Assembly (NCBI GenBank): GCA_963814095.1
Contig: CAWFBT010000002.1
Span: 1 to 64,000, forward strand
Reading direction: 5' to 3'
Origin: JACVRW01 sp963814095
GTDB lineage: Bacteria; Actinomycetota; Thermoleophilia; Solirubrobacterales; Thermoleophilaceae
DNA length: 64,000 nt
The notes beneath the pieces are model-generated. The model was not told where the DNA came from. It made no database searches and saw only the letters and a program-made list of their open reading frames with translations. The position numbers and the translations under genes are program-made. How positions within the stretch are numbered: position 1 is the first letter of the stretch; each line of letters starts with the position of its first letter. This document shows, piece by piece, positions 49,521 through 59,465 of this stretch.

Positions 49521-51059
49521 CTAGCGCAGCTGCGACAGCGCCGTGCCCACGTCGCGGGCCGCGTCGAACAGCGGATCCGGCCAGAGCCCGAACAGGATCG
49601 TCGCCGCCGCGCAGACGATCGCCACGGCCGCCACCTCGGGCTGGGCTCGCGTGTCCGCCTCGGGCGACCAGCCCGACACCGGCTTGACGCGGCGCGCCGG
49701 CACGGACGGCATCTCGATCTCGTAGCGGCCCATCCACATCGCGGCGATCACGCGCAGGTAGTAGGCCAGCGAGAGGATCGAGCCGACCACGATCGCGATG
49801 CCGAGCCAGGTGTAGTCGCCGTCGACGCTCGCGTCTATCAGGAAGAACTTCCCGATGAAGCCGCCGGTGGCCGGGAAGCCGGCGAGCGACAGCATCGCGA
49901 TCGTCATCGGCCAGGCGAGCCACGGGTTGCTCTGGCCGAGGTTCTCGAAGGAGGAGATGTCGTCGCCGCGCTCCGATACGCGCTCGCGCGCCACCACGAC
50001 CGAGAATGCGGCGACGTTCATGAGCAGGTAGACGGCCAGGTAGAAGACGGTCGCCTGCAGGCCGAGGTTGGTGCCGACGACCACGCCGGCGAGCAGGTAG
50101 CCCGCCTGCGCGACGCTCGACCAGGCGAGCATCCGCTTGAGCGAGCGCTGGGCGATCGCGCCGACGTTCCCGATCACGATCGTGGTCGCTGCCAGCACGG
50201 CGAGCGCCGGCGCCCATTCGAGCTGGGCGAGGCCCAGCGCCTCGCCGAAGAGCCGCAGCAGGATGCCGAACGCGGCTGCCTTGGTCGCCACCGCCATGAA
50301 CGTCGTGATCGGAGTGGGGGCGCCCTGGTAGACATCGGGGGTCCACTGGTGGAAGGGCGCGACCGACGCCTTGAAGGCGAGCCCGGTCATCGTGAGTGCG
50401 ATCCCGGTGAGCAGCAGTGGGTCGGTGACGGACAGCTCATCGCCGCCGAGCGCCGAGGCGATGCCGTCGAACTGCATCGTTCCGCTGGCCCCGTAGAGGA
50501 GCGCCAGGCCGTACAGGAGCGTCGCCGAGCCGACCGAGCCGATCACGAGGTACTTGAGCCCCGACTCGAGCGACTCGCGCCGGTACAGCTCGGTCGCGCA
50601 CAGCACGTACAGCGGAATCGAGAGCACCTCGATGCCGATGAAGAGCGTGATCAGGTTCTCGGCGCCGGCCAGCACCACCATGCCGGTTATCGAGCCGAGC
50701 AACAGCGCGTAGTACTCGCCCTGCCCCGCTACGCGCGGCGCATCCGAGCGCAGCGAGAGCAGGATCGTCACGAGCCCGGCCACGTAGAAGAGCATCGAGA
50801 GGCCGAGCGTGAGCGTGTCCATCGCGAGCGCGCCCTCGATGATCGGCTCGCTGTCGCCGGGCTCCCAGATCCAAATCGTTAGGCCGACCGCGGTCAGCAG
50901 CGACACCGCCGTCAGGCCCGGCACGAGGCTGCGCCGCACGAACTGCGAGCGGAACAGGCCGACCATCATCACGATGATGCAGCCGCCCACGAGCGCGAGC
51001 AGCGGCGAGAGCAGCTTGTAGTCGATCTCGGGCGCCTGGACCTGTGCGAGCAGGTTCAC
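49521..51059 (-). CDS. nuoN: NADH-quinone oxidoreductase subunit N
   Basis: A 512-residue antiporter-like membrane subunit with about 14 hydrophobic helices. LLALVGGCIIVMMVGLFRSQ at the start, GIEVLSIPLYVLCATELYRR with the conserved Glu, GLAFKASVAPFHQWTPDVYQ with the Lys/His half-channel, and SLKRMLAWSSVAQAGYLL (family loop). Part of the proton-pumping arm of complex I. GTG 51059 overlaps the nuoM stop (GTGA). Last gene of the operon; I see no clear hairpin in the 90 bp after it. Confidence 0.95.
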   Translation of the reverse strand: MNLLAQVQAPEIDYKLLSPLLALVGGCIIVMMVGLFRSQFVRRSLVPGLTAVSLLTAVGLTIWIWEPGDSEPIIEGALAMDTLTLGLSMLFYVAGLVTILLSLRSDAPRVAGQGEYYALLLGSITGMVVLAGAENLITLFIGIEVLSIPLYVLCATELYRRESLESGLKYLVIGSVGSATLLYGLALLYGASGTMQFDGIASALGGDELSVTDPLLLTGIALTMTGLAFKASVAPFHQWTPDVYQGAPTPITTFMAVATKAAAFGILLRLFGEALGLAQLEWAPALAVLAATTIVIGNVGAIAQRSLKRMLAWSSVAQAGYLLAGVVVGTNLGLQATVFYLAVYLLMNVAAFSVVVARERVSERGDDISSFENLGQSNPWLAWPMTIAMLSLAGFPATGGFIGKFFLIDASVDGDYTWLGIAIVVGSILSLAYYLRVIAAMWMGRYEIEMPSVPARRVKPVSGWSPEADTRAQPEVAAVAIVCAAATILFGLWPDPLFDAARDVGTALSQLR

Positions 51060-52558
51060 TTGATCACCGAGATTTCGGGATCGTTACCGCTCAGCGCCTT
51101 GGCGGCCTCGATCGACTGCACGGTGGAGCGCTCGGTCCGCTCGACCACGAAGCTCGGATAGATGCCGAGCGCCACGATCACGGCTACGACGGGCGCGATC
51201 GCGGCGAAGCTGATGCCGTCGATCTCGCGCGACTCGACCTTCGGCCCGACGCGGTTGTGCATCGTGCGCTGGAAGAGCCGGATCATGTAGACCGAGGCCA
51301 GGATCACGCCGATGCTCGCCACCAGCCCGTACACGAACTTGTCCTCGAAGGTCCCGAACAGCACCAGGATCTCGCCGATGAAGTTCGCCGAGCCGGGCAT
51401 GGCCAGCGTCGCGAACGAGACGATCAGGAACAGCGCGGCCAGCACGGGTGCTCTGAAGGCAATGCCGCCCAGCTGCTCGAGCGACTGGCTCCCGTGTGCG
51501 CGTGCGGCGATCACGCCGATGATCAGGAACAGCGGCACCACCACGAGGCCGTGGTTCAGCATCTGGAAGACGGCACCCTGAGCGCCCTTGTCCTCGAGGG
51601 CGAAGATGCCCAGCGTGATGAACCCGAGCTGGGCGATCGACGAGTAGGCGACGACCATGCGGATGTTGTCCTGCGAGAAGGCCAGGATCGAGCCGTACAG
51701 GATCGAGAAGACCGCGACGATGATGAAGAGCTCCTGCCAGTGCTGCGAGCCCTCCGGCATCACCGGCAGGACGATCCGCAGGAAGCCGTATACGCCCGCC
51801 TTCGAGAGCACGGCGGAGAGCAGCGCGAGCACCGGGATCGAGGTGGAGCGGTAGGTGGCCGGCACCCAGCCGTGCAGCGGGAAGAGCGGCGCCTTGACGA
51901 AGAAGGCGAGTGCGAACAGCAGCACGATCCACTGCTGCGTGCCCTCCGGCACCGAGCGCTGCTCGAGCACCGCGAGCGAGAACGAGATCTCGCCGCCGTC
52001 CGGCGTGGCGAGCACGCCGAGCGCGATCGCCGCGGCCAGCATCAGCAGCGAGCCGACGAGCGTGTAGATCACGAACATCGTCGTCGCGCGAACGCGGTCG
52101 CCCGTCCCCCAGCCGCCGATCAGGAAGTAGAACGGCACGAGCATCAGGTCGAAGAAGACGATGAAGAGCGCGAGGTCCTGGGCCATGAACACGCCCAGCA
52201 CGGCCGTCTCGGCGAGCGCCAGCCAGAAGAAGAAGAGCCGCTCGCGCTCCCGCTCGCGGAAGGCGGCCACGAGCGTGCAGGGCACCCAAGCGAGCGCCGT
52301 GAGCACGACCATGAACAGGTTGAGGCCGTCGACCCCGAGCTGGTAGCGGATGCCGAGCTCCGGGATCCACTCGTCGTCCGTCACGTACTGCAGGCCCCTC
52401 GCGCTCGAGTCGAAGTCGGCCAGCACCACGACCGTGTAGGCGAGCACCGCGACGGTCCCGGCGAGCATCGCCCAGCGCGCGTAGCCGCGCGGCAGGGCCG
52501 CCCCGACCAGCCCCGCGGCGAGCGGCAGGAAGACGATGATCGACAGGTGGATCGTCAC
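51056..52558 (-). CDS. nuoM: NADH-quinone oxidoreductase subunit M
   Basis: A 500-residue antiporter-like subunit, 14 helices. VDGLNLFMVVLTALAWVPCT, ETAVLGVFMAQDLALFIVFF, FFVKAPLFPLHGWVPATYRS (Lys/His), NIRMVVAYSSIAQLGFITLG and FQMLNHGLVVVPLFLIIG are the conserved blocks. One of the three proton-translocating subunits. GTG 52558 overlaps nuoL's stop by GTGA, which sets the start; longer in-frame starts fall inside nuoL. Confidence 0.95.
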   Translation of the reverse strand: MTIHLSIIVFLPLAAGLVGAALPRGYARWAMLAGTVAVLAYTVVVLADFDSSARGLQYVTDDEWIPELGIRYQLGVDGLNLFMVVLTALAWVPCTLVAAFRERERERLFFFWLALAETAVLGVFMAQDLALFIVFFDLMLVPFYFLIGGWGTGDRVRATTMFVIYTLVGSLLMLAAAIALGVLATPDGGEISFSLAVLEQRSVPEGTQQWIVLLFALAFFVKAPLFPLHGWVPATYRSTSIPVLALLSAVLSKAGVYGFLRIVLPVMPEGSQHWQELFIIVAVFSILYGSILAFSQDNIRMVVAYSSIAQLGFITLGIFALEDKGAQGAVFQMLNHGLVVVPLFLIIGVIAARAHGSQSLEQLGGIAFRAPVLAALFLIVSFATLAMPGSANFIGEILVLFGTFEDKFVYGLVASIGVILASVYMIRLFQRTMHNRVGPKVESREIDGISFAAIAPVVAVIVALGIYPSFVVERTERSTVQSIEAAKALSGNDPEISVIK

Positions 52559-54564
52559 GAGCTCGAGATGAGGAAGTAGAGGAGCAGGGCGGCGGCGCCA
52601 AAGAACAGCAGCAGGGCATAAGCGCGCAGGAAGCCGGTCTGGATCGCTCGCGCGAACGACGTGCCCGCCCTCACGACGCCGGTGGCGCCGCCGACGATGA
52701 AGCCCTGCACGACGTCGGTCTCGATCACTCGCCTGCCAAAGGAGCCGGCGGTGGCGGCGGGCCGCACGAAGACAGCGTCGTACAGCTCGTCGAAGTACCA
52801 CTTGTGCCAGAGGAAGTCGTGCACCCGCCGGTAGCGGTCACGCAGGTCGAGCGTGATGCCGCGCCTGCGCACGTAGAACGTGAAGGCGACGAAGATGCCC
52901 GCGATCGAGATGATCGCTCCGGCGGCGAGCCCGACCCATTCGGAGCTCGTGCTCGGGTGGTCCTCCGCGTACGTCGACGACTCGAAGGTCGGCTCGAGGA
53001 AGTGCTCGAGCGTGTCGGTCACGCCGGGGATGCCGACCACGCCGGCCACGAGCGCCAGCACGGCAAGCGGGGCCATCGCGAACTTCATCGGCCAGGACCG
53101 CTCGGCTACAACGTGCTCGGGCCCGGGGAAGCCGACGTCGGTGTCCTCGATCTCGCCCGTCATCGGGTTCTGCGGCTCGCCGTGTGCGAGGTGGCCCTGC
53201 TCGAGCTCCTCGGCCTCCGGCACCGCCTTTCCGCTGAAGACCCGGAACACCATCCGGAACGCGTAGAACGCGGTCAGCGCCGCGCCCAGGTACCCGGCGA
53301 TCCCAAGCACGACGAAGCCGCCGCCGCGGTTGAGCGTGTAGGCGAGGATCTCGTCCTTCGAGAACCAGCCGGCGGTGAGCGGGAAGCCCGCCAGCGCGAG
53401 CGCGCCGATCGTGAAGGTCACGAACGTGAACGGCATCGCCCTGCGGAGGCCGCCCATGCGGTCCATGTCCTGGATCCCGGCCATCGCGCCGATGATCGAG
53501 CCGGCCCCCATGAAGAGCAGCGCCTTGAAGAAGGCGTGCGTCATCAGGTGGAAGAGCCCGGCGCCGTACGCGGCCGCGGACACTCCCAGGACCATGTAGC
53601 CGATCTGCGACATGGTCGAGTACGCGATCACGCGTTTGAGGTCGGTCTGGACGAGCGCGACGGTCGCGGCGAAGACGAGCGTTGCCGTGCCGATCACCGC
53701 GCCGATGTCGGCAGCGGTGGGCGCCAGGTCGAAGAGCGGGAAGCAGCGCGCGATCAGGTAGACGCCTGCGGTGACCATGGTCGCCGCGTGGATCAGCGCG
53801 GAGACCGGCGTCGGGCCCTCCATGGCGTCCGGGAGCCAGGTGTGGAGCGGCAGCTGGGCGGACTTCGCGAAGGCGCCGACGAGGATGAAGATGCAGGCCC
53901 AGACGATCGTGGAGTCGTTAGTCGAGAAGACCTCCGGCGCGCGCTCGAAGACGCCCAGGTAGTCGAGCTGACCGGTGTGGTCGAGCAGCAGGAAGGCGGC
54001 GATCACGAGCCCGACGTCGCCGATGACGTTCATCACGAAGGCCTTGATGCCGGCGTGGGTGGCCGTGCTGCGCCGGTACCAGAACGAGATCAGCAGGTAG
54101 GAGGCGGCGCCGACGAAGGCCCAGCCGACGATCAGGAGGACGAAGTTCGCCGCCAGGACCAGCAGCAGCATCGAGAAGACGAAGTAGTTGAGATAGGCGA
54201 AGAAGCGGGCGTGGCCGTGGTCGCCCGACATGTAGGCGACCGAGTAGACGTGGATCAGGAACGACACGCCCGATACCACGAGGCACATGAACACCGACAG
54301 CGGGTCGATCAGGATCGACACGTCCGCGTTGAAGTCGGCGGTCGCGGCGTAGGTCCATGCGCTGTCGACGAGGTGGCGCTCCTCCGCCGGGAGGTCCTGC
54401 ATGTCGATCAGCGCGAGGATCGCCGAGACGAACGAGCCGAGGATCGCGGCGCTCGCGATCCAGCCCGCCAGCCGTCCCGGCAGCACCCTCCAGCTGAGCG
54501 AGACCACGAGCATCCCGGCGAGCGGGAACGCGAGCACGAGCCAGCCGTAGGAGGTGGCTGTCAT
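52555..54564 (-). CDS. nuoL: NADH-quinone oxidoreductase subunit L
   Basis: A 669-residue antiporter-like subunit. DPLSVFMCLVVSGVSFLIHV, YMSGDHGHARFFAYLNYFVF, GAFAKSAQLPLHTWLPDAME, SALIHAATMVTAGVYLIARC and RVIAYSTMSQIGYMVLGVSA are hallmark blocks. The C-terminus includes the long amphipathic lateral helix region seen in NuoL. A loop near 430-470 (EAEELEQGHLAHGEPQNPMT) is lengthened and acidic compared with E. coli. ATG 54564 overlaps nuoK's stop (ATGA). Confidence 0.95.
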   Translation of the reverse strand: MTATSYGWLVLAFPLAGMLVVSLSWRVLPGRLAGWIASAAILGSFVSAILALIDMQDLPAEERHLVDSAWTYAATADFNADVSILIDPLSVFMCLVVSGVSFLIHVYSVAYMSGDHGHARFFAYLNYFVFSMLLLVLAANFVLLIVGWAFVGAASYLLISFWYRRSTATHAGIKAFVMNVIGDVGLVIAAFLLLDHTGQLDYLGVFERAPEVFSTNDSTIVWACIFILVGAFAKSAQLPLHTWLPDAMEGPTPVSALIHAATMVTAGVYLIARCFPLFDLAPTAADIGAVIGTATLVFAATVALVQTDLKRVIAYSTMSQIGYMVLGVSAAAYGAGLFHLMTHAFFKALLFMGAGSIIGAMAGIQDMDRMGGLRRAMPFTFVTFTIGALALAGFPLTAGWFSKDEILAYTLNRGGGFVVLGIAGYLGAALTAFYAFRMVFRVFSGKAVPEAEELEQGHLAHGEPQNPMTGEIEDTDVGFPGPEHVVAERSWPMKFAMAPLAVLALVAGVVGIPGVTDTLEHFLEPTFESSTYAEDHPSTSSEWVGLAAGAIISIAGIFVAFTFYVRRRGITLDLRDRYRRVHDFLWHKWYFDELYDAVFVRPAATAGSFGRRVIETDVVQGFIVGGATGVVRAGTSFARAIQTGFLRAYALLLFFGAAALLLYFLISSS

Positions 54565-54860
54565 CCGCGCAGCTCGGACATCTCGTCGACGTCGATGGGC
54601 AGCCGGTTGCGGTACATCGCCACGATGATCCCGAGGCCGATCACGACCTCACACGCGGCGATCACCATCACGATCAGGGCGAAGACCTGACCGCCCTCGT
54701 TGCCGTGCATGCGCGAGAAGGCGACCAGCGCGAGGTTGCCGGCATTCAGCATCAGCTCGAGGCAGAGCAGCACGACGAGCGGGTTGCGGCGCGTGAGCAC
54801 GCCGGTGGCCCCGATCACGAAGATGAAGGCTGAGAGGACGAGGAACCAGACGATGTCCAC
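54561..54860 (-). CDS. nuoK: NADH-quinone oxidoreductase subunit K
   Basis: A 99-residue subunit with three helices. GVLTRRNPLVVLLCLELMLN carries the conserved Glu of helix 2, and ALIVMVIAACEVVIGLGIIV the second Glu of helix 3, part of the central proton path. GTG 54860 follows nuoJ's stop with no gap. Confidence 0.95.
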   Translation of the reverse strand: MDIVWFLVLSAFIFVIGATGVLTRRNPLVVLLCLELMLNAGNLALVAFSRMHGNEGGQVFALIVMVIAACEVVIGLGIIVAMYRNRLPIDVDEMSELRG

Positions 54861-55451
54861 CTAGACCCTCACCTCCAGGGTCTCGGTCTCGCTCGGGGTG
54901 CGGTCGCGCGGCGGTCCGACAGCAGGGCCCTCCTCCTCGAGCCCGCGGCGGCGGCGGGCCAGCACGATCGCTCCGACCGCCGCGATCAGCAGCAGGAAGG
55001 AGGCTGCCTCGAAGGCGACGAGGAAGCGCGTGAGCAGCAGCTGACCGATCCCCGCGGGGCTGCCGAAGCCCGGGCCGATGTCGGCGCCCGTCGTGTCGAG
55101 CGCGTCGAGCCCGCTCGCGATGAAGGCGATGCAGAGCTCGACGCCGAGCGCCGCTGCGAACAGCGGTCCCAGCGTCCGGAGCGCGCTGCGCTCCGGGCCG
55201 AGCGGCTCATCGGCGCCGCCGATGTAGGCGACGACGAACAGGTAGAGCACCATCACCGCGCCCGCGTAGACCACGACCTGGCCGGCGGCCAGGAACTCGG
55301 CGTTGAGGAGCAGGAACAGCACCGCCAGCGCGATCAGGTGCGCGACCAGTGCTAGCACCGAGTAGAACGGGTTGCGCAGCATCACGACGCCGAGCGCGCC
55401 GGCCAGCGCCCCTATCCCGGCGACGAAGAACAGGACCTGCTCGAACCACAT
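54861..55451 (-). CDS. nuoJ: NADH-quinone oxidoreductase subunit J
   Basis: A 196-residue membrane subunit with five helices. RNPFYSVLALVAHLIALAVL, FLAAGQVVVYAGAVMVLYLF (with the pi-bulge Tyr) and VAYIGGADEP identify NuoJ. A charged 30-residue C-terminal tail (PPRDRTPSETETLEVRV) extends into the cytoplasm. It starts 9 bp after nuoI. Confidence 0.93.
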   Translation of the reverse strand: MWFEQVLFFVAGIGALAGALGVVMLRNPFYSVLALVAHLIALAVLFLLLNAEFLAAGQVVVYAGAVMVLYLFVVAYIGGADEPLGPERSALRTLGPLFAAALGVELCIAFIASGLDALDTTGADIGPGFGSPAGIGQLLLTRFLVAFEAASFLLLIAAVGAIVLARRRRGLEEEGPAVGPPRDRTPSETETLEVRV

Positions 55452-55460
55452 CGCCCGGGC

Positions 55461-55994
55461 CTATTCCCCCTCTCGGCGCAGCGGAGTGTGCTCGGGCGGA
55501 TCGGCGAGGAGCATCTGCTTCGTGAAGATCAGGTCCGAGCGGCTGTAGTCGGCGAGCTCGTAGTCGTTGCCCATCGTGATCGCGTCGAAGGGGCAGGCGA
55601 TCTCGCAGTAGCCGCAGAAGATGCAGCGCGCCATGTTGATCTCGTAGACGGCCGCGTAGCGCTCGCCGGCGGACACCTGCTCCTCGGGCGTGTTCTCGGC
55701 GGCCACGACGCGGATGCACTTCGCGGGGCAGGCCGCCGCGCAGAGGGAGCAGCCGACGCACTTCTCGAGACCGGTGTCCTCGAAGCGGTGCAGCTTGTGG
55801 CGGCCGCGGAAGCGCGGGTAGACGGGCGTCTTCTCCTCGGGGTACTGGATCGTCACGGGTCCCTCGACGACACGTCCGAAGGTCGTCTTCAGGCCGCGCA
55901 GGGTTTCGCCGAAGACGCGGTAGACGGCGCCGACGCCGCCGGGCTCGGGGCCGCGCGGAACGGGCTTGGCGGCGCTCTTCCAATCAGCTGGCAC
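55461..55994 (-). CDS. nuoI: NADH-quinone oxidoreductase subunit I (2x[4Fe-4S])
   Basis: A 177-residue ferredoxin-like subunit. CVGCSLCAAACPAKCIRVV and CIFCGYCEIACPFDAITMGN ligate clusters N6a and N6b, which pass electrons to NuoB. RFRGRHKLHRFEDTGLEKC is the usual entry segment. The N-terminal 25 residues are basic and Pro-rich. GTG 55994 shares one base with the nuoH stop and is the only start giving normal length. Confidence 0.95.
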   Translation of the reverse strand: MPADWKSAAKPVPRGPEPGGVGAVYRVFGETLRGLKTTFGRVVEGPVTIQYPEEKTPVYPRFRGRHKLHRFEDTGLEKCVGCSLCAAACPAKCIRVVAAENTPEEQVSAGERYAAVYEINMARCIFCGYCEIACPFDAITMGNDYELADYSRSDLIFTKQMLLADPPEHTPLRREGE

Positions 55995-56980
55995 TAGGTC
56001 ACCACCAGGACGGTTGCGGTTACAAGGACATTCAGGGTCGCGAGCGGGAGCAGCACCTTCCAGCCGAACGACATCAGCTGGTCGTAGCGCAGGCGCGGCA
56101 GCGAGGCGCGCACCCACATGAAGACGAAGACGCCGAGGAGGATCTTGATCAGCATCCAGAGCGGCGCGAGCGCGATCGGGCCGGGGCCGTGCCAGCCGCC
56201 CAGGAAGCAGGTGGCGCCGATCGCGGAGATGATCAGAATCTCCATGTACTCGGCCATGAAGAACGAGCCGAAGCGCATGCCGCCGAACTCGGTGTTGTAG
56301 CCGCCGACGATCTCGGCGTCGCCCTCGGGCAGGTCGAACGGCGCGCGCGCCGTCTCCGCGAAGCCGGCGACCAGAAAGATGCAGAAGCCGACGAACTGGG
56401 GCAGGATGAACCACATCGAGTCCTGCGCGTCGACGATGTCGACGAGCGACATCGAGCCGGCGGTCATCACGACGCCGAGCAGCGACAGGCCGAGCGCGAC
56501 CTCGTAGGAGATCAGCTGCGCGGCGGCGCGCATGGCGCCGAGGAACGAGTACTTCGAGCCGGACGCCCAGCCGCCGAGCATCGTGCCGTAGAAGGCGAGC
56601 GAGCCGAACGCGAAGAAGTAGAGGATCCCGATCGACACGTCCATGCCGTACAGGCCGAAGTCGCCGCCCCAGGCGCCGACGGGACCGAAGGGGATGATCG
56701 CCATCGTCGCGATCGCGGTCGTGACCGAGATCACCGGAGCGATGGCCATCATCCAGGGCACGGCGTTGGCAGGCGTGAACGCCTCCTTGGAGAGCAGCTT
56801 GAGCACGTCTGCGGCGGGCTGCAGCGCGCCCCGCCAGCCGACCCGGTTGGGCCCGATGCGCGACTGGAAGCGGCCGAGGATCTTCCGTTCCGCGAGCAGG
56901 ACGATCGGGACGATCTGCAGGAACACGACGAAGATCAGGATCGACTTCACGATCATCACCCAGATCGCCTCGTTGGGCAT
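55994..56980 (-). CDS. nuoH: NADH-quinone oxidoreductase subunit H
   Basis: A 328-residue membrane subunit with eight helices. ERKILGRFQSRIGPNRVGWR and GALQPAADVLKLLSKEAF form the quinone-chamber loops, and RAPFDLPEGDAEIVGGYNTE with FFMAEYMEI carry the conserved acidic residues. It joins quinone reduction to the membrane arm. It shares one base with nuoG's stop. Confidence 0.96.
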   Translation of the reverse strand: MPNEAIWVMIVKSILIFVVFLQIVPIVLLAERKILGRFQSRIGPNRVGWRGALQPAADVLKLLSKEAFTPANAVPWMMAIAPVISVTTAIATMAIIPFGPVGAWGGDFGLYGMDVSIGILYFFAFGSLAFYGTMLGGWASGSKYSFLGAMRAAAQLISYEVALGLSLLGVVMTAGSMSLVDIVDAQDSMWFILPQFVGFCIFLVAGFAETARAPFDLPEGDAEIVGGYNTEFGGMRFGSFFMAEYMEILIISAIGATCFLGGWHGPGPIALAPLWMLIKILLGVFVFMWVRASLPRLRYDQLMSFGWKVLLPLATLNVLVTATVLVVT

Positions 56981-59463
56981 CAGGCGACCGCCGCTCCGCT
57001 GCGCGCCGGCCTGATCGCGACCGGCCCCTGGGGGAGATCCACGTCCGTCACGAACACGCTGTCGTCCGGAACCGAGCTGCGCACGAAGGCGGTGGCCACG
57101 GCCCGCTCGCCCTCGACGCTCAACTCGATCTCCTCGGCGTCCCCGACGCCGAGCCGGCCGGCGTCGCGCGGCGACAGCAGCGCGTGGGGTCCCCTTTCGA
57201 GGAAGCGCAGCGACGGCGAGTGGCGGAACTCGGGGCCGCTCCAGAGCGTCGGGATGTGCGCCAGCTGGAGGCCGCTCGGCGCATCCGGCGGAGTCACGAG
57301 CGACTCGGTCGGCAGCGGTTCCGGCGTGAGCCCCGCGCCGCCCTCGTGGTCCTGCCAGCGCGTGCCGAGCCCGCCGATCACGTCGAGCGTGAGGCCGGCG
57401 TAGAGAGGGACGCGCTCGGCGATCAGGGCGCTGATCTGCGGGCTGCCGAGCACGCCCAGCCCGGCGCCGCTGCGCTCGCAGAGCTCAGCCAGCACCCACC
57501 AGCCGGGGCGGACCTCGCTGGCGTGACCGAGCGCCTGGCGCACGCGCTGCAGGCGGCCGTCGGGGTGGGTGATCGTGCCCTCCTTCTCGGCGTAGATCTC
57601 GGCCGGGAAGACGACGTCCGCCTGGGCCTCGAGCGCCTCGGTGCGAAAGCTCGCGAAGGCGATCACCGAGGTGGCGCGTGTCAGCACCGGCTCGGGCAGC
57701 TCCGCCTCGAGGAGCAGCAGCGCCCCGCGTGCCGAGTCCGGGTCGCCGGTTGCCGGGGCGTCCGCGAGCCCGGGGCCGAGCGTCGGCGTGCAGCCGACCT
57801 CGCGCAGGCCGCGCCCGTTCGTGCTCTCCGGGATCCCGATCAGGCCGGACTCGTCCTTGCCCGCGATGTCGAGGGTGTCCGCGAGCGCGATTACGGCGTC
57901 GAGCGCCTGGGCACCGCGCTCGCCGGCGAAGACGCGCTCGCCCCAGATGACCACGACGTCGCCCGCGTCGCGCAGGGTGTCCGCGGCCGCGCGCACGAGG
58001 TCGGCGGGAGCGGCGGTGGGCACGCTCGCGTTCGCGGCCCGGACGCCGTCGATCATCGGGTGGCCGGGCACGAATGCACGCGAGACGCGCGCGCGGGCGG
58101 CCAGGTCGTCGAGCGCGCCGGCACGCGGCGAGCCGAGCGCCGCGGCGAGCGCTCCGATCGCCGCCTCGGAGCAGCCGGGGGCGAAGCGCACCGTTGCGTC
58201 GGCGTTCGAGTCGAGCGTGGACGGGCGGCTCGAGGCGACCACGAGCCGCGCGCCGTTGCGCCGCACCGCCTTGCGCACCCGCAGGTCGAGGATCGGCGCC
58301 TCGTCGACGAGCTCGGTGTCGAGCACGAGGATCGCGCCGGCGTGGTCGATGTCCGACACCCGCGCGGACAGCTCCGGGCGCGCGAGCGTGCGCAGCCCCG
58401 CAGGCGGCGCCCCGCCGCCTGAGCGCAGGTGCGGCGAGCCGAGGCCCTCGCGCAGCAGGTGCTGGACGAGGAAGCCCTCCTCGTTGGTGGTCGCCCCGCC
58501 CAGGATGGCGGCCGTGTCGGCGCCCGAGCGCTTCAGCGCCGCGGCGGCGTCCGAGAGCGCGCGCTCCCAGGACACCTCGCGCAGGTAGCCGCCGTCGCGC
58601 ACGAGCGGCGCCGTGAGCCGCTCCTCCGAGGAGAACGCTTGATAGGCGAAGCGGCCCTTGTCGCAGAGCCAGCCGTCATCGACCTCGACGTTGTCGCGCG
58701 CGAGCACGCGCACGACCTTGACGTCGTCGCGGATCGTCAGCTTGACGTTGCACTGCGAGGGGCAGAGCGCGCAGACGCTGCCCGAGTCCTCGATGTCCCA
58801 CGGCCGTGCGCGGAAGCGGTACGCGCGCGAGGTGAGCGCCCCGACCGGGCACAGCTCGATGATGTTGCCGCTGAACGGCGCGACGTAGGGATGGCCGTCG
58901 TGCGTGCCGACGAAGGTGTGGTCACCGCGCTCGAGGAAGACGAGCTGGTAGTCCTCGGCGATCTCCTGGGAGAAGCGCACACAGCGGTAGCAGAGGATGC
59001 AGCGCTCGCGGTCGATCGCGATCAGCGGCGAGAGCTCGATCGGCTTCTTGAAGTGGCGCTTCGGCTCGATGAAGCGCGAGTGCCCGGCGCCCCAGCCGTA
59101 CGAGATGTCCTGCAGCGGGCACTCGCCGCCCTTGTCGCAGACGGGGCAGTCGAGCGGGTGGTTGACGAGCAGGAACTCGACGACCGCGTTCTGCGCGTGC
59201 TTGACGCGGTCCGAGGTCGTGTTGACCACCATGCCGTCGCGCACCGCCGTCGAGCACGAGGTCTGCAGCTTGGGGATGCCCTCGATCTCGACCAGGCACA
59301 TGCGGCAGGCGCCGACGGGGTGGCCGAGCTTCGGCTCGTAGCAGAAGAAGGGGATCTCGACGTCGCCCTCCTTGGCCGCGTCGACGAGCATCGAGCCCTC
59401 CGCGGCGCGCACCTCACGTCCGTCGATCTCGAACGTGATCCAGTTCTTCTCGGGCCTCGCCAT
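56980..59463 (-). CDS. nuoG: NADH-quinone oxidoreductase subunit G
   Basis: An 827-residue iron-sulfur subunit. The N-terminal [2Fe-2S] site is FFCYEPKLGHPVGACRMCLV plus a later Cys; HPLDCPVCDKGGECPLQD ligates N5-type, and CILCYRCVRFSQ with ELCPVGALT N4-type cluster. CALCPSQCNVKL and GWLCDKGR supply a fourth set, the extra N7 cluster of some bacteria. The rest is a molybdopterin-oxidoreductase-like domain without cofactor motif. ATG 59463 follows nuoF by 2 bp. Confidence 0.94.
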   Translation of the reverse strand: MARPEKNWITFEIDGREVRAAEGSMLVDAAKEGDVEIPFFCYEPKLGHPVGACRMCLVEIEGIPKLQTSCSTAVRDGMVVNTTSDRVKHAQNAVVEFLLVNHPLDCPVCDKGGECPLQDISYGWGAGHSRFIEPKRHFKKPIELSPLIAIDRERCILCYRCVRFSQEIAEDYQLVFLERGDHTFVGTHDGHPYVAPFSGNIIELCPVGALTSRAYRFRARPWDIEDSGSVCALCPSQCNVKLTIRDDVKVVRVLARDNVEVDDGWLCDKGRFAYQAFSSEERLTAPLVRDGGYLREVSWERALSDAAAALKRSGADTAAILGGATTNEEGFLVQHLLREGLGSPHLRSGGGAPPAGLRTLARPELSARVSDIDHAGAILVLDTELVDEAPILDLRVRKAVRRNGARLVVASSRPSTLDSNADATVRFAPGCSEAAIGALAAALGSPRAGALDDLAARARVSRAFVPGHPMIDGVRAANASVPTAAPADLVRAAADTLRDAGDVVVIWGERVFAGERGAQALDAVIALADTLDIAGKDESGLIGIPESTNGRGLREVGCTPTLGPGLADAPATGDPDSARGALLLLEAELPEPVLTRATSVIAFASFRTEALEAQADVVFPAEIYAEKEGTITHPDGRLQRVRQALGHASEVRPGWWVLAELCERSGAGLGVLGSPQISALIAERVPLYAGLTLDVIGGLGTRWQDHEGGAGLTPEPLPTESLVTPPDAPSGLQLAHIPTLWSGPEFRHSPSLRFLERGPHALLSPRDAGRLGVGDAEEIELSVEGERAVATAFVRSSVPDDSVFVTDVDLPQGPVAIRPARSGAAVA

Positions 59464-59465
59464 CG

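Noticed and set aside
52804..54690. 628-codon plus-strand open frame antisense to nuoL
   Set aside because: Composition of charged repeats typical of antisense frames in GC-rich DNA; nuoL and nuoK on the other strand are certain.
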